Shown: positions 45,770 to 56,703, counted from the first letter of the stretch. The stretch is DNA of 64,000 bases from Rhizobium lusitanum (GCF_014189535.1 NZ_CP050308.1:3848408-3912407), one strand, 5' to 3'. Notes: generated by a model not told the origin, from the sequence alone. Program-made: numbers and translations.

Positions 45770-46813
45770 ATGGATTCATTCGTTTCGACCTATCTTTGGC
45801 CGGCGCTGATTATGATCGGTCAGTCCCTGCTGCTTATGGTCTGCCTGCTGGTTTTCATCGCCTATATCCTTCTTGCCGACCGCAAGATCTGGGCGGCCGT
45901 TCAGCTGCGTCGCGGTCCGAACGTCGTCGGTCCCTTCGGCCTGTTCCAGTCCTTCGCCGACCTTTTGAAGTTCATGGTCAAGGAGCCGATCATCCCGGCC
46001 GGCGCCAACAAGGCCGTGTTCCTGCTGGCACCACTGGTTTCCGTGGTGCTGGCGCTCTCCACCTGGGCCGTCGTGCCGGTGGCGAACGGCTGGGTTATCG
46101 CCAACATCAATGTCGGCATTCTCTACATTCTGGCGATCTCGTCGCTCGAAGTGTACGGCATCATCATGGGCGGCTGGGCTTCGAACTCGAAGTATCCGTT
46201 CCTCGGCGCGCTGCGTTCCGCCGCGCAGATGGTGTCCTACGAAGTTTCGATCGGCCTCGTCATCGTCACCGTACTGCTTTGCGTCGGTTCGCTCAACATG
46301 ACGGATATCGTCATGTCGCAGCAGACCGGCCTCGGCACCAAGCTCGGCCTGCCGGCCTCGTTCCTCGACTGGCACTGGCTGTCGCTGTTCCCGATGTTCA
46401 TCGTGTTCTTCATTTCGGCGCTGGCTGAAACGAACCGTCCGCCTTTCGACCTTCCGGAAGCGGAGTCGGAACTGGTTGCCGGTTTCATGGTCGAATACGG
46501 TTCCGCGCCGTACATGATGTTCATGCTCGGCGAATATGCCGCCGTCGTTCTGATGTGCTCGCTGACCACGATCCTTTTCCTCGGCGGCTGGTTGCCTCCG
46601 GTCGATATCTGGATCCTGAGCTGGGTTCCGGGCATCATCTGGTTCATGCTGAAGTCGTGCCTCGTCTTCTTCATGTTCGCGATGGTCAAGGCTTTCGTGC
46701 CGCGCTACCGCTACGACCAGCTCATGCGCCTCGGCTGGAAGGTGTTCCTGCCGCTGTCGCTCGCCATGGTCGTTATCGTTGCATTCGTGCTGAAGCTGAT
46801 GGGATGGGCATGA
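45770..46813 (+). CDS. nuoH: NADH-quinone oxidoreductase subunit H
   Basis: NuoH (ND1 homologue) is the membrane subunit at the junction of the two arms that forms the entrance of the quinone chamber. The 347-residue protein has about eight membrane helices and the conserved loops [20 protein letters not shown] (about 29-48) and [20 protein letters not shown] (about 221-240), whose Glu residues belong to the proton/quinone coupling region. The ATG follows CAGAGGACC, 12 bases after nuoG. Confidence 0.97.
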   Translation: MDSFVSTYLWPALIMIGQSLLLMVCLLVFIAYILLADRKIWAAVQLRRGPNVVGPFGLFQSFADLLKFMVKEPIIPAGANKAVFLLAPLVSVVLALSTWAVVPVANGWVIANINVGILYILAISSLEVYGIIMGGWASNSKYPFLGALRSAAQMVSYEVSIGLVIVTVLLCVGSLNMTDIVMSQQTGLGTKLGLPASFLDWHWLSLFPMFIVFFISALAETNRPPFDLPEAESELVAGFMVEYGSAPYMMFMLGEYAAVVLMCSLTTILFLGGWLPPVDIWILSWVPGIIWFMLKSCLVFFMFAMVKAFVPRYRYDQLMRLGWKVFLPLSLAMVVIVAFVLKLMGWA

Positions 46814-46853
46814 TGATGTCGCTCCTCGCTTCAAGCAGATTTGGAGGTTGAAG

Positions 46854-47345
46854 ATGGCCGGATTTTCCAACGCCGTCAGCTCGGTGTTCCTCAAGGAATT
46901 CGTCGGCGCATTCTTTCTGTCGATGCGTTACTTCTTCAAACAGAAGGCGACGATCAATTATCCCTTCGAAAAGGGACCGGTCAGCCCGCGCTTCCGTGGC
47001 GAACATGCCTTGCGCCGTTATCCGAACGGCGAAGAGCGCTGCATCGCCTGCAAGCTCTGCGAAGCGATCTGTCCTGCCCAGGCCATCACCATCGAAGCCG
47101 GGCCGCGCCGCAATGACGGCACGCGCCGCACGGTGCGTTACGATATCGATATGGTGAAGTGCATCTATTGCGGCTTCTGCCAGGAAGCCTGCCCGGTCGA
47201 CGCCATCGTCGAAGGGCCGAACTTCGAATTCGCCACCGAAACCCGCGAAGAGCTTTATTTCGATAAGGCGCGGCTTCTGGAGAATGGCGACCGTTGGGAA
47301 CGCGAAATCGCACGCAATATCGCGATCGACTCGCCGTACCGCTAA
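46854..47345 (+). CDS. nuoI: NADH-quinone oxidoreductase subunit I
   Basis: NuoI is the 8Fe ferredoxin-like subunit holding clusters N6a and N6b, which pass electrons to N2. The 163-residue protein has both 4Fe-4S motifs, [12 protein letters not shown] (about 63-74) and [12 protein letters not shown] (about 102-113), after an amphipathic N-terminal helix that lies on the membrane. The ATG at 46854 is preceded by GGAGG at 6-base spacing, which fixes the start over the upstream in-frame TTG. Confidence 0.97.
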   Translation: MAGFSNAVSSVFLKEFVGAFFLSMRYFFKQKATINYPFEKGPVSPRFRGEHALRRYPNGEERCIACKLCEAICPAQAITIEAGPRRNDGTRRTVRYDIDMVKCIYCGFCQEACPVDAIVEGPNFEFATETREELYFDKARLLENGDRWEREIARNIAIDSPYR

Positions 47346-47419
47346 GCGGACTTTTGAATATGCCGTGACGGACGGCTTAAATAGTCGCCGTCGTGGTTGA
47401 ATAGAGACCGGGGCTTTGT

Positions 47420-47437
47420 GCCGGACATGTGTCCGGC
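47420..47437 (+). other. Hairpin in the nuoI-nuoJ gap
   Basis: GCCGGAC and GTCCGGC form a perfect 7-bp stem with an ATGT loop. The nuoI-nuoJ gap is about 150 bases, the largest within the second half of the operon. No T tract follows. Confidence 0.5.
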
Positions 47438-47496
47438 CAGGTCCCATCGGGCAGAGACACTCCCGGCTGCCCGGGGAAGACGAAAAAGGCACCAAC

Positions 47497-48110
47497 ATGG
47501 GTCTGCAGGCTCTTTTTTCTATATCTTCGCCTTCATCGCGGTGGCGTCGGCGTTCATGGTTATCTCGGCGCGGAATCCGGTCCATTCGGTCCTGTTCCTC
47601 ATCCTGGTTTTCTTTAATGCCGCTGGCCTCTTCCTCCTGTTGGGGGCAGAATTCCTGGCGATGATCTTGCTGGTCGTGTATGTCGGCGCCGTTGCGGTTC
47701 TCTTCCTCTTCGTCGTCATGATGCTCGACATCGACTTCTCGGAGCTCAGGGCCGGCATTCTGGAATATGCCCCGATCGGCGCGTTGATCGGCATCATCCT
47801 GGCCGCAGAGCTGATCGTCGTCGTCGGTGGCAGCGTGATTTCGCCTGAGATCGCCAAGTCGGTCGCAATGCCCATCCCGGCTTTGACGGAACGGACGAAC
47901 ACCGCCGCACTCGGCGACGTACTCTATACTCACTACGTTTATTTCTTCGAGATCGCCGGCCTTGTGCTGCTGGTCGCGATGATCGGCGCCATCGTTCTGA
48001 CGCTGAGGCATCGCACGCACATCAAGCGCCAGAATATTTCCCAACAGGTCGCCCGCACGCCCGCGACCGCCGTCGAGGTGGTCAAGGTCAAGCCGGGGCA
48101 GGGCGTCTGA
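47497..48110 (+). CDS. nuoJ: NADH-quinone oxidoreductase subunit J, apparent frameshift at codon 7
   Basis: NuoJ (ND6 homologue) is a membrane subunit whose third helix takes part in coupling. The normal protein would be about 205 residues with five helices. Here ATG 47497 (GGCACCAAC upstream) encodes MGLQALF, the expected start. The rest of the protein (FYIFAFIAVASAFMVISARN onward, helices through HYVYFFEIAGLVLLV) lies in the -1 frame from 47517. A run of six T (47513-47518) is one T short of an intact frame. A sequencing or assembly error in this homopolymer is the simplest reading. A real mutation or slippage is possible. All downstream family features are intact. Confidence 0.85.
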
Positions 48111-48141
48111 GGCGAGGCACGAGGGTTAAAGGAACAAGAAC

Positions 48142-48450
48142 ATGGTCATCGGACTTTCCCACTACCTCACGGTCAGCGCCATTCTTTTCGTGCTCGGCGT
48201 CTTCGGTATCTTCCTGAACCGCAAGAACGTGATCATCATCCTGATGTCGGTCGAGCTCATTCTGCTCGCGGTCAACATCAACATGGTCGCCTTCTCGTCG
48301 TTCCTCAACGACATCGTCGGCCAGGTCTTCGCTCTGTTCATTCTGACCGTCGCTGCTGCTGAGGCTGCCATCGGTCTGGCAATTCTCGTCGTCTTCTACC
48401 GTAACCGCGGCTCCATCGCCGTCGAAGACGTCAACGTGATGAAGGGCTGA
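48142..48450 (+). CDS. nuoK: NADH-quinone oxidoreductase subunit K
   Basis: NuoK (ND4L homologue) is a small pump-module subunit. The 102-residue protein has three membrane helices and the conserved buried glutamates in [15 protein letters not shown] (E36) and [19 protein letters not shown] (E72 region), which belong to the central proton path. The ATG follows AAAGGAACAAGAAC. It lies 31 bases after nuoJ. Confidence 0.97.
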   Translation: MVIGLSHYLTVSAILFVLGVFGIFLNRKNVIIILMSVELILLAVNINMVAFSSFLNDIVGQVFALFILTVAAAEAAIGLAILVVFYRNRGSIAVEDVNVMKG

Positions 48451-48457
48451 TACAGCT

Positions 48458-50452
48458 ATGTTGTTATATAAGGCTATCGTCTTTCTTCCCCTGATTGGCG
48501 CTGTTATCGCCGGCCTGTTCGGCCGCGGCATCGGTGCCAAGGCGTCGGAATACGTCACTACCGGCTTGATGATCATCGCCGCGATCCTGTCCTGGGTCGC
48601 CTTCTTCACCGTGGCGCTCGGTCACGTCGACGGCCCGATCAAGGTCGACGTGCTGCGCTGGATCCAGTCCGGCGGCATCGATGTCGCCTGGGCGCTGCGC
48701 ATTGATACGCTGACCTCGGTGATGCTGATCGTCGTGAACTCGGTGTCTACCCTCGTTCACGTCTATTCGATCGGATACATGCATCACGATCCGCATCGTC
48801 CGCGCTTCTTCGCCTATCTCTCGCTCTTCACCTTCGCCATGCTGATGCTGGTGACCTCCGACAACCTCGCCCAGATGTTCTTCGGCTGGGAAGGCGTCGG
48901 TCTCGCCTCCTATCTGCTCATCGGCTTCTGGTTCAAGAAGCCGTCGGCATCTGCCGCTGCGATGAAGGCCTTCATCGTCAACCGCGTTGGCGACTTTGGT
49001 TTCGTGCTCGGTATTGCCGGCGTCTTCGTTCTCTTCGGCTCGATCAATTTCGACGTCATCTTCGGCAATGCCCAGGCCTTTGCCGCGGGGCAGGGCGGTC
49101 AGCCGGGCGATATCGTACTGAACCTCTTCGGCATGCATCTTGATCGTGGGCATGCACTCACCGGCGTCTGCCTGCTGCTCTTCATGGGTGCCATGGGTAA
49201 GTCGGCGCAGTTCCTGCTGCACACCTGGCTGCCGGACGCCATGGAAGGCCCGACCCCGGTGTCGGCGCTCATCCATGCCGCGACCATGGTCACCGCCGGC
49301 GTCTTCCTTGTCGCCCGCATGTCGCCGATCTTTGAACTCTCGCCGGATGCCCTGACCTTTGTCACCATCATCGGCGCGATCACCGCCTTTTTCGCGGCGA
49401 CCGTCGGCCTCGTGCAGAACGATATCAAGCGCGTCATCGCTTACTCGACCTGTTCGCAGCTCGGCTACATGTTCGTGGCGCTGGGCGTCGGCGCCTACGG
49501 TGCTGCCATTTTCCATCTGTTCACGCATGCTTTCTTCAAGGCTCTGCTGTTCCTCTGCGCCGGCTCGGTTATCCATGCCGTCGATGGCGAGCAGGACATG
49601 CGTCACATGGGTGGCCTTCGTTCGCACATCAAGAAGACCTACTGGATGATGATCATCGGCACGCTGGCGATCACCGGCGTCGGCATTCCTTTCACGCCGA
49701 TCGGCTTTGCCGGCTTCTTCTCCAAGGATGCGATCATCGAGGCTTCGTATACGTCGCACAATGCGGCTTCCGGTTTTGCCTTTACGCTGCTGGTCATCGC
49801 GGCGCTGTTCACCAGCTTCTATTCCTGGCGCTTGATTTTCATGACCTTCTTCGGCAAGCCCCGCGCTTCGCACGAGGTCATGCATCACGTGCATGAATCG
49901 CCGAATGTCATGCTGGTTCCGCTCTATCTGCTGGCGCTCGGCGCCGTCTTTGCCGGCTGGTATTTCCACGACTACTTCGTTGGCCATGACTACGAGGAGT
50001 TCTGGAAGCACGCGCTCTTCATACTACCGGACAACAAGATCCTCGAAGAGATGGAGCATGCTCCGCATTGGGTCGAGCTCAGCCCGTTCATTGCAATGGT
50101 GGTTGGTTTCGTGACCGCCTGGTACATGTACATCAAGTCGCCGGAGACGCCGAAGGCGCTCGCCAAGCAGCATCGCGCGCTCTATGAGTTCCTCCTGAAC
50201 AAGTGGTACTTCGACGAGCTCTATGACTTCCTCTTCGTTCGTTCCGCCAAGGCGCTAGGTCGCTTCCTTTGGAAGAAGGGCGATGTCGGGGTCATCGATA
50301 CGTATGGTCCGAACGGTATTGCGGCCCGCGTCACTGATGTTACCAACCGCGTCGTTCGCCTGCAGACCGGTTACCTCTATCACTATGCCTTCGCGATGCT
50401 GCTCGGTATTGCAGCCCTCGTTACCTGGATGATGCTCGGGAGTGCCCTTTGA
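48458..50452 (+). CDS. nuoL: NADH-quinone oxidoreductase subunit L
   Basis: NuoL (ND5 homologue) is the most distal antiporter-like pump subunit of complex I and carries the long lateral helix. The 664-residue protein has the expected helices and the key charged residues in [18 protein letters not shown] (Glu near 145) and [20 protein letters not shown] (Lys-equivalent region and Asp/Glu, near 250-269). A C-terminal amphipathic segment and a final anchoring helix are present. It starts 7 bases after nuoK, and its TGA overlaps the nuoM ATG. Confidence 0.97.
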   Translation: MLLYKAIVFLPLIGAVIAGLFGRGIGAKASEYVTTGLMIIAAILSWVAFFTVALGHVDGPIKVDVLRWIQSGGIDVAWALRIDTLTSVMLIVVNSVSTLVHVYSIGYMHHDPHRPRFFAYLSLFTFAMLMLVTSDNLAQMFFGWEGVGLASYLLIGFWFKKPSASAAAMKAFIVNRVGDFGFVLGIAGVFVLFGSINFDVIFGNAQAFAAGQGGQPGDIVLNLFGMHLDRGHALTGVCLLLFMGAMGKSAQFLLHTWLPDAMEGPTPVSALIHAATMVTAGVFLVARMSPIFELSPDALTFVTIIGAITAFFAATVGLVQNDIKRVIAYSTCSQLGYMFVALGVGAYGAAIFHLFTHAFFKALLFLCAGSVIHAVDGEQDMRHMGGLRSHIKKTYWMMIIGTLAITGVGIPFTPIGFAGFFSKDAIIEASYTSHNAASGFAFTLLVIAALFTSFYSWRLIFMTFFGKPRASHEVMHHVHESPNVMLVPLYLLALGAVFAGWYFHDYFVGHDYEEFWKHALFILPDNKILEEMEHAPHWVELSPFIAMVVGFVTAWYMYIKSPETPKALAKQHRALYEFLLNKWYFDELYDFLFVRSAKALGRFLWKKGDVGVIDTYGPNGIAARVTDVTNRVVRLQTGYLYHYAFAMLLGIAALVTWMMLGSAL

Positions 50453-51963
50453 TGACCGATTGGCCTATTCTTTCAACGGTCACGTTCCTGCCGCTGGTCG
50501 GCGTTCTCATCCTGCTGTTCATGCGGGATGACGGACCCAATGGCCGGCGCAATATCCTGAACGTATCGCTGCTGACGACGGTTTTCACCTTCATCGTTTC
50601 TCTGTTCATCTGGATTGGCTTCGACAACGCCAATCCGGGCTTCCAGATGATCGAGAAGCATGGCTGGCTCGGCACCGGCATCAGCTATCACCTTGGTGTC
50701 GACGGCATCTCCATGCTGTTCGTCATCCTGTCGACCTTCCTGATGCCCTTCTGCGTGCTGGCAAGCTGGCTCTCGGTCGAGAAGCGCCTGAAGGACTACA
50801 TGATCGCCTTCCTCGTCCTCGAGACGATGATGATCGGCGTCTTCGTGTCGCTGGATATCGTGTTGTTCTACGTCTTCTTCGAAGCCGGCCTCATCCCGAT
50901 GTTCTTGATCATCGGCGTCTGGGGCGGCAAGGATCGCGTTTACGCCAGCTACAAGTTCTTCCTTTATACGCTGCTCGGCTCGGTGCTGATGTTGCTCGCC
51001 ATCATGGCGATGTACTGGCAGGCCGGCACCACGGATATTCCGGCGCTGCTCGCCTACAAGTTCCCGCCGCAGATGCAGACATGGCTATGGCTTGCCTTCT
51101 TCGCCTCTTTCGCGGTGAAAATGCCGATGTGGCCAGTGCATACTTGGTTGCCCGACGCACACGTTCAGGCGCCGACGGCGGGCTCGGTCATCCTGGCCGG
51201 TATTCTTCTGAAGCTCGGCGGCTACGGTCTCATCCGCTTCTCGCTCGGCATGTTCCCGAACGCGTCGGAATATTTCGCACCGCTCGTCTTCGCCATGTCG
51301 GTCATCGCCATCATCTACACCTCGCTGGTGGCGCTGATGCAGGAAGACATCAAGAAGCTGATCGCCTACTCCTCGGTCGCGCACATGGGCTATGTCACCA
51401 TGGGCATCTTCGCGGCCAACCAGCAGGGCGTTCAGGGCGCGATCTTCCAGATGCTGTCTCACGGCATCGTCTCGGGCGCACTCTTCCTCTGCGTCGGCGT
51501 GATCTATGACCGTACCCATACCCGCGAAATCGCGGCCTATGGCGGCCTGGTCAACAACATGCCGAAATACGCGGTCGCGATGATGATCTTCACCATGGCC
51601 AATGTTGGTCTGCCCGGCACCTCCGGCTTCGTCGGCGAATTCCTGACCCTGATCGGCGTCTTCCGCGCCAACACCTGGGTTGCGTTGTTTGCCGCCACCG
51701 GTGTCATTCTTTCGGCCGCTTACGCGCTTTGGCTTTACCGCCGCGTCATCTTCGGCGCGCTGGAAAAGGAAAACCTGAAGAAGCTGCTGGATCTGTCGCC
51801 ACGCGAACAGCTGATCCTCTATCCGCTGATTGCACTGACGATCCTCTTCGGCGTCTATCCGGCTCCGATCTTCGATGCGACGGCCGCTTCGGTGGACCTG
51901 CTCGTGAACAACTACACCGCAGCCCTGCACGCCGCGCAGAATGTTGCGCTGTCGATGAATTGA
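50452..51963 (+). CDS. nuoM: NADH-quinone oxidoreductase subunit M
   Basis: NuoM (ND4 homologue) is an antiporter-like pump subunit. The 503-residue protein has about 14 helices, with the conserved glutamate in [20 protein letters not shown] (E near 144) and the pump Lys and Trp in [20 protein letters not shown] (K near 224). The start is ATG 50452 inside TGATG with nuoL; the TTG one codon earlier is not needed. Confidence 0.97.
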   Translation: MTDWPILSTVTFLPLVGVLILLFMRDDGPNGRRNILNVSLLTTVFTFIVSLFIWIGFDNANPGFQMIEKHGWLGTGISYHLGVDGISMLFVILSTFLMPFCVLASWLSVEKRLKDYMIAFLVLETMMIGVFVSLDIVLFYVFFEAGLIPMFLIIGVWGGKDRVYASYKFFLYTLLGSVLMLLAIMAMYWQAGTTDIPALLAYKFPPQMQTWLWLAFFASFAVKMPMWPVHTWLPDAHVQAPTAGSVILAGILLKLGGYGLIRFSLGMFPNASEYFAPLVFAMSVIAIIYTSLVALMQEDIKKLIAYSSVAHMGYVTMGIFAANQQGVQGAIFQMLSHGIVSGALFLCVGVIYDRTHTREIAAYGGLVNNMPKYAVAMMIFTMANVGLPGTSGFVGEFLTLIGVFRANTWVALFAATGVILSAAYALWLYRRVIFGALEKENLKKLLDLSPREQLILYPLIALTILFGVYPAPIFDATAASVDLLVNNYTAALHAAQNVALSMN

Positions 51964-51981
51964 TGACGGGACTTATTCGAC

Positions 51982-53424
51982 ATGACTGCTGACACAATTC
52001 TCGCAAGCCTGCATCTTTCCATCCCGGAGCTCATCCTCGCGGTCGGTGCACTGGTGCTGCTCATGATCGGCGTCTTTTCAGGCGAACGGTCTGGTCCGAT
52101 GGTCACCGTTCTTGCCATCGCGGTTCTCGCGGTGGCCGGTCTCTGGATCATCTTCGTGCCGGGCGAAGGCCTGGCCTACGGCGGCGCCTATCTCGCCGAC
52201 GGCTTCTCGCGCTTCATGAAGATCGTCGCGCTGGTCGGCTCGATCGTGGCTATGTTCATGAGCATGGGGCAGGCGCGCGAGCAGCAGCTCGATCGCTTCG
52301 AATTCCCGGTGCTCCTGCTGCTGGCGACCCTCGGCATCCTGCTGATGATCTCGGCGCATGACCTGATCTCGCTCTACCTGTCGCTGGAACTGCAGTCGCT
52401 GGCGCTCTACGTCGTTGCCGCCATCAACCGCGATAGCCTGAAGTCGACGGAAGCCGGCCTGAAGTATTTCGTACTCGGCGCGCTATCCTCGGGCATGCTG
52501 CTCTACGGCATGTCGCTGGTCTACGGCTTCACCGGCCACACGACCTTCGACGCCATCGCTACCGCGCTCAGCGCCGAGACCCGTTCGCTCGGTCTCGTCT
52601 TCGGCCTGGTCTTCGTTCTCGCCGGCCTTGCCTTCAAGATCTCCGCCGTGCCGTTCCACATGTGGACGCCGGACGTCTACGAAGGTGCGCCGACCCCGGT
52701 CACCGCCTTCTTCGCGGCTGCCCCGAAGGTTGCGGCCATGGCGATCCTGGTCCGTCTCGTTATCACCGCCTTCCATCCGGTGCTTGCCGACTGGCAGCAG
52801 ATCATTGTCTTCATCTCGATCGCCTCGATGGTGCTTGGCGCCTTCGCTGCGATTGGTCAGCGCAACTTCAAGCGACTGATGGCTTATTCGTCCATCGGTC
52901 ACATGGGCTATGCGCTGGTCGGTCTCGCGGCCGGCAACCAGACCGGCGTCTCCGGCGTCATGCTCTATATGGTCATCTACATGGTCATGACCCTTGGCGT
53001 CTTCGCCATCATCATGGCGATGCGCCGCAAGGACGGTCGTCAGGTTGAAAATGTCGACGATCTCGCCGGCCTTTCGACCACCAACCCGTTCATGGCAGTC
53101 GTGCTGACGGCGCTGATGTTCTCGCTGGCTGGCATCCCGCCGCTGGCAGGCTTCTTCGGGAAGTACTTCGTCTTCGTTGCCGCTATCCAGGCCCATCTCT
53201 ATGCGCTCGCCATTATCGGCGTTCTCTCGTCGGTCGTCGGCGCCTACTACTATCTGCGCGTCATCAAGCTGATGTGGTTCGATGAAGCCAAGGACGAGTT
53301 CGTCCGCACCGACGGTTCGCTGCGCCTGGTCTTCGGTCTCTCGGGTCTCTTCGTCCTCACCTACGTCTTCTTTGGCGGTGCTATCGGTGGTGCGGCCGAT
53401 CTTGCAGCCGCGACGCTGTTTTGA
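51982..53424 (+). CDS. nuoN: NADH-quinone oxidoreductase subunit N
   Basis: NuoN (ND2 homologue) is the third antiporter-like pump subunit and ends the nuo gene set. The 480-residue protein has 14 predicted helices with the family stretches [20 protein letters not shown] (about 132-151, with the conserved Glu) and [20 protein letters not shown] (about 214-233, with the pump Lys). It begins 18 bases after nuoM. Its stop TGA overlaps the birA ATG, so birA is read from the same transcript. Confidence 0.97.
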   Translation: MTADTILASLHLSIPELILAVGALVLLMIGVFSGERSGPMVTVLAIAVLAVAGLWIIFVPGEGLAYGGAYLADGFSRFMKIVALVGSIVAMFMSMGQAREQQLDRFEFPVLLLLATLGILLMISAHDLISLYLSLELQSLALYVVAAINRDSLKSTEAGLKYFVLGALSSGMLLYGMSLVYGFTGHTTFDAIATALSAETRSLGLVFGLVFVLAGLAFKISAVPFHMWTPDVYEGAPTPVTAFFAAAPKVAAMAILVRLVITAFHPVLADWQQIIVFISIASMVLGAFAAIGQRNFKRLMAYSSIGHMGYALVGLAAGNQTGVSGVMLYMVIYMVMTLGVFAIIMAMRRKDGRQVENVDDLAGLSTTNPFMAVVLTALMFSLAGIPPLAGFFGKYFVFVAAIQAHLYALAIIGVLSSVVGAYYYLRVIKLMWFDEAKDEFVRTDGSLRLVFGLSGLFVLTYVFFGGAIGGAADLAAATLF

Positions 53425-54191
53425 TGGCGTCTGACATGAATAGCCGGAAGTCGCTCGTCGACTTCCGGCATGATGCTGTCTTGGAGACTGCGTCCACCAA
53501 CAGCGCGTGCCTGGAGCGGGCGCGAGCGGGTGATGCAGGCAATCTCTGGGTAACTGCGGACCGCCAGACCGGTGGCCGTGGACGCCGCGGACGCCCCTGG
53601 GTGTCGGAACGTGGCAACCTCTATGCTTCTCTTCTCCTGATTGATCCCGCCCCCATGGACCGCCTCGGCTCGCTGCCTCTGGCTGTTGCCGTCGGTGTGC
53701 ATCAAGCAGTGCGCGGCGTGTTGCCGCTGGCGGCAGAGTCCGTCGAGGTCAAATGGCCGAACGACATCCTGATTGGCCGCAAGAAGACCTGCGGTATCCT
53801 GATCGAGGGCGAGGCTCTCCCGGATGGGCGTTACGCGCTGGTGATCGGCATTGGCATCAATGTCGCCGTCATGCCTGACAATCCAATGTATCCGGTCACC
53901 TGCCTGCGCGAGCAGGGCTCGATGGTATCGCCGGAAGAGCTGTTTGCACACCTCTATGCCTCCATGGCCGAGGCGCTGGCCGTCTGGAACAGCGGCAAGG
54001 GTGTTCGCGAGATAACGGCGCGCTGGCGCGACGTTGCTTGCGGCGTTGGTGAAAAGATTACAGTGAATCTGCCGGACCGTTCGATTTCCGGGCATTTTGC
54101 CGGAATTGATGATAATGGCTTGTTGATGCTCGACGCCGGCGGCGGCAAGATTTTGCCGATCGCGGCGGGCGACGTTTTTTTCAGATCGTAG
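53424..54191 (+). CDS. birA: Biotin--[acetyl-CoA-carboxylase] ligase
   Basis: This enzyme activates biotin with ATP and attaches it to a Lys of biotin-carrier proteins such as AccB. The 255-residue protein has only the catalytic domain and lacks the N-terminal DNA-binding domain of E. coli BirA, so it should not act as a repressor. The biotinyl-AMP loop GGRGRRGRPW is near 48-57, and KWPNDILIGRKKTCGILIEG near 109-128 holds the catalytic lysine region. The ATG at 53424 overlaps the nuoN stop; ATG 53436 is an alternative. Its place between nuoN and rnj is usual in alphaproteobacteria. Confidence 0.94.
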   Translation: MASDMNSRKSLVDFRHDAVLETASTNSACLERARAGDAGNLWVTADRQTGGRGRRGRPWVSERGNLYASLLLIDPAPMDRLGSLPLAVAVGVHQAVRGVLPLAAESVEVKWPNDILIGRKKTCGILIEGEALPDGRYALVIGIGINVAVMPDNPMYPVTCLREQGSMVSPEELFAHLYASMAEALAVWNSGKGVREITARWRDVACGVGEKITVNLPDRSISGHFAGIDDNGLLMLDAGGGKILPIAAGDVFFRS

Positions 54192-54204
54192 GTAAAATAT
54201 AGAT

Positions 54205-55878
54205 ATGGCGAAGCAAGACGAACTGGTGTTTCTGCCTCTCGGCGGCGTCGGCGAGATCGGCATGAACCTCGCCCTTTACGGCTATGGCGCGCCGGAACAT
54301 CGTCAGTGGATCATGGTCGATTGCGGCGTCACCTTTCCGGGGCCGGATCTGCCGGGCGTCGATCTCGTGCTCCCCGACATCCGCTTCCTCGCCAAGGAGC
54401 GCAAGAACCTCAAGGGCATCATCATCACGCATGCGCATGAGGATCACTACGGTGCGTTGAGCGATCTCTGGCCAGGCCTGAATGTCCCTGTCTATGCCTC
54501 GGGCTTTACCGCCGGCTTGCTGGAAGCCAAGCGCAGCTATGAAAGGACGATGGGCCAGATCCCGATCACCCCTTTCAAGGCCGGTGACCGTATCAATGTC
54601 GGCCCCTTCAGCATCGAAGGCATCGCTGTCAACCACTCGATCCCAGAACCGATGTCGCTGATGATCCGCACCCCGGTCGGCAATGTCATCCATACCGGTG
54701 ACTGGAAGATCGACCACGAACCATCGCTCGGGCCGCTGACCGATGAGGCGCGTTTCCGCCAACTCGGCGACGAGGGCGTGCTGGCACTGATGTGCGATTC
54801 CACCAACGCCTTGCGCGATGGTGTCTCGCCGTCGGAAAAGGAAGTTTCCGCAAGCCTGCGCAAGATCATCGAGAATGCCGAGGGCAGGGTGGCGATTACC
54901 ACTTTCTCCTCGAATGTTGGCCGTATTCGCACTATCGCTGAGGCAGCTGAAGCTGCGGGCCGCGAGATATTACTGCTCGGCAGTTCGCTGAAGCGGGTTG
55001 TCGATGTCGCCCGCGACCTCGGCATCATGGAAGGCGTCAAGCCGTTCATCGCCGAAGACGAGTATGGTTATATCCCGCGCGACAAGGTCGTCATCATTCT
55101 GACCGGCAGCCAGGGCGAGCCCCGCGCCGCCCTTGCCAAACTGTCACGCGATGAAATGCGTCACGTTGCGCTTGCCGCCGGCGATATCGTCGTTTTTTCC
55201 TCGCGCGCCATTCCCGGCAACGAGAAGGCAATCCAGGATATCAAGAACGGTCTCACCGAACAGGGCGTACATGTGGTGACGGACGCGGAAGCGCTCGTAC
55301 ATGTATCCGGCCACCCCCGCCGCAACGAACTACAGAAGATGTACGAATGGACGCGGCCCAAGGTCGTCGTACCGGTGCATGGTGAGCCGACACATCTGGC
55401 GGCACATAAGGAACTGGCCGAGCAATCCGGCATCGCCATCGTGCCGAAGGTTCGCAATGGCGATATATTACGGCTGGCACCCGGTTCAGTCGAGGTAATC
55501 GGTCAAGCGCCGCATGGCCGCATCTTCAAGGATGGCATATTGATCGGCGATTTCGACGAGATGGGCATCGGCGAGCGCAAGAAGCTCTCCTTTGTTGGTC
55601 ATGTCGCCGTGAACGTTGTACTTGATGCCCGCTACGACATCGTCGGCGATCCGGATGTCGTTGCAATCGGCTTGCCGGCCTATGACGACGAGGGCGAAGA
55701 GATGGAAGATACACTCTTCGATGCCGTTGTCAGCGCGATCGAAAGCATTCCGCGCGCTCGCCGCAAGGATATCGACATGCTGCAGGAAGCCGCGCGCCGC
55801 GCCGTGCGTGCTGCCGCCAATCATGGCTGGGGCAAGAAGCCTGTCGTGACGGTCTTCGTCACGCGCATGGCGGGCTGA
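54205..55878 (+). CDS. rnj: Ribonuclease J
   Basis: RNase J is a metallo-beta-lactamase/beta-CASP ribonuclease with 5'-3' exonuclease and endonuclease activity that takes part in rRNA and mRNA maturation in alphaproteobacteria. The 557-residue length is typical. The zinc motif HAHEDH is H76, H78, D80 and H81. GDWKIDHEP follows near 168-176, the beta-CASP region with LLGSSLKR near 255-262, and the C-terminal metal-site part VHVSGHPRRNEL and VPVHGEPTH near 370-400. It starts 14 bases after birA and probably shares its transcript. Confidence 0.96.
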   Translation: MAKQDELVFLPLGGVGEIGMNLALYGYGAPEHRQWIMVDCGVTFPGPDLPGVDLVLPDIRFLAKERKNLKGIIITHAHEDHYGALSDLWPGLNVPVYASGFTAGLLEAKRSYERTMGQIPITPFKAGDRINVGPFSIEGIAVNHSIPEPMSLMIRTPVGNVIHTGDWKIDHEPSLGPLTDEARFRQLGDEGVLALMCDSTNALRDGVSPSEKEVSASLRKIIENAEGRVAITTFSSNVGRIRTIAEAAEAAGREILLLGSSLKRVVDVARDLGIMEGVKPFIAEDEYGYIPRDKVVIILTGSQGEPRAALAKLSRDEMRHVALAAGDIVVFSSRAIPGNEKAIQDIKNGLTEQGVHVVTDAEALVHVSGHPRRNELQKMYEWTRPKVVVPVHGEPTHLAAHKELAEQSGIAIVPKVRNGDILRLAPGSVEVIGQAPHGRIFKDGILIGDFDEMGIGERKKLSFVGHVAVNVVLDARYDIVGDPDVVAIGLPAYDDEGEEMEDTLFDAVVSAIESIPRARRKDIDMLQEAARRAVRAAANHGWGKKPVVTVFVTRMAG

Positions 55879-55915
55879 TCCACGTTTCGATCCGATCAAG
55901 GAAGAGAGAACAGCC

Positions 55916-56320
55916 ATGCTCGGACGCATCAATCATATTGCGATTGCCGTTCCCGATATTGCCGCCGCCGCCGCCATCTATCGCGAAACGCTTGATGCCA
56001 AGGTATCCGAGCCGCAGTCCTTGCCGGAGCATGGCGTCACCGTCGTTTTCGTCGAGCTGCCGAACAGCAAGGTCGAGCTTGTGGAACCGCTTGGCGATGC
56101 CTCGCCACTGTTGAAATTCCTTGCCAAGCATCCCACTGGCGGCATGCATCACATCTGCTACGAGGTGGAGGATATCCTGGCGGCGCGCAATCGGCTGATC
56201 GCAGGCGGCGCGCGGGTGCTGGGCGATGGTGAACCCATGATCGGCGCCCATGGCAAGCCGGTGCTCTTCCTGCATCCCAAGGACTTCTTCGGGACGCTCA
56301 TCGAGCTCGAGCAAGTGTGA
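55916..56320 (+). CDS. mce: Methylmalonyl-CoA epimerase
   Basis: This 134-residue vicinal-oxygen-chelate protein converts (S)- to (R)-methylmalonyl-CoA, feeding propionyl-CoA carbon to methylmalonyl-CoA mutase. It has two beta-alpha-beta-beta-beta units and metal ligands H7 (RINHIAIAV), H in GMHHICYEV near 78-79 and a C-terminal Glu in FGTLIELEQV. The ATG follows AAGGAAGAGAGAACAGCC. It lies 37 bases after rnj, a common alphaproteobacterial neighbourhood. Confidence 0.93.
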   Translation: MLGRINHIAIAVPDIAAAAAIYRETLDAKVSEPQSLPEHGVTVVFVELPNSKVELVEPLGDASPLLKFLAKHPTGGMHHICYEVEDILAARNRLIAGGARVLGDGEPMIGAHGKPVLFLHPKDFFGTLIELEQV

Positions 56321-56424
56321 CATTAGGGCGCTGGGCCGCGCTTTGAAACCTGACGAATTTGGCTCTATAAGCTGTTGTGGATGAGGAGGGGACGGGCCGA
56401 TTTTGACCTGTCTTGAGGGAGCAT

Positions 56425-56703
56425 ATGGCCCAGCAGATTTTCTCGACTTGCGCCGTCTATTTCGTGGTCTGGTGGATCACGCTTTTCGCCGTCCTGCCGT
56501 TTGGCCTGCGCACGCAAGCCGAGGACAATCATGTGATCCTCGGTACAATCGAAAGCGCACCGACGAAATTCCGGGCGGCGCGGGTGGTGCTGATCACGAC
56601 GCTGGTATCCGCCGTGATCTATGGGGCATGGTATGTCAGCGCGCATTATTTCGGCTTCGGTTTTAACTCCATGCCGCAGATCATTCCGCACTACGACGAC
56701 TAA
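56425..56703 (+). CDS. DUF1467-like small membrane protein
   Basis: This 92-residue protein has two membrane helices (about 6-28 and 52-75) joined by a polar loop containing FGLRTQAEDNHVILGTIESA. This pattern fits the DUF1467 family found between mce and proS in alphaproteobacteria. Its function is unknown. The ATG at 56425 is preceded by GAGGGAGC; the frame extends to a TTG at 56413 that lies on the ribosome-binding site. A perfect terminator lies about 200 bases downstream. Confidence 0.8.
   Translation: MAQQIFSTCAVYFVVWWITLFAVLPFGLRTQAEDNHVILGTIESAPTKFRAARVVLITTLVSAVIYGAWYVSAHYFGFGFNSMPQIIPHYDD

Noticed and set aside
47513..47519. TTTTTTC as a programmed -1 frameshift site in nuoJ
   Set aside because: The heptamer is not in the register needed for tandem slippage (zero-frame codons are CTT TTT TCT), and no downstream pseudoknot was evident. 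A homopolymer miscall is simpler.
48464..50011. 515-residue open frame antisense to nuoL
   Set aside because: Charged low-complexity shadow of a membrane-protein gene.
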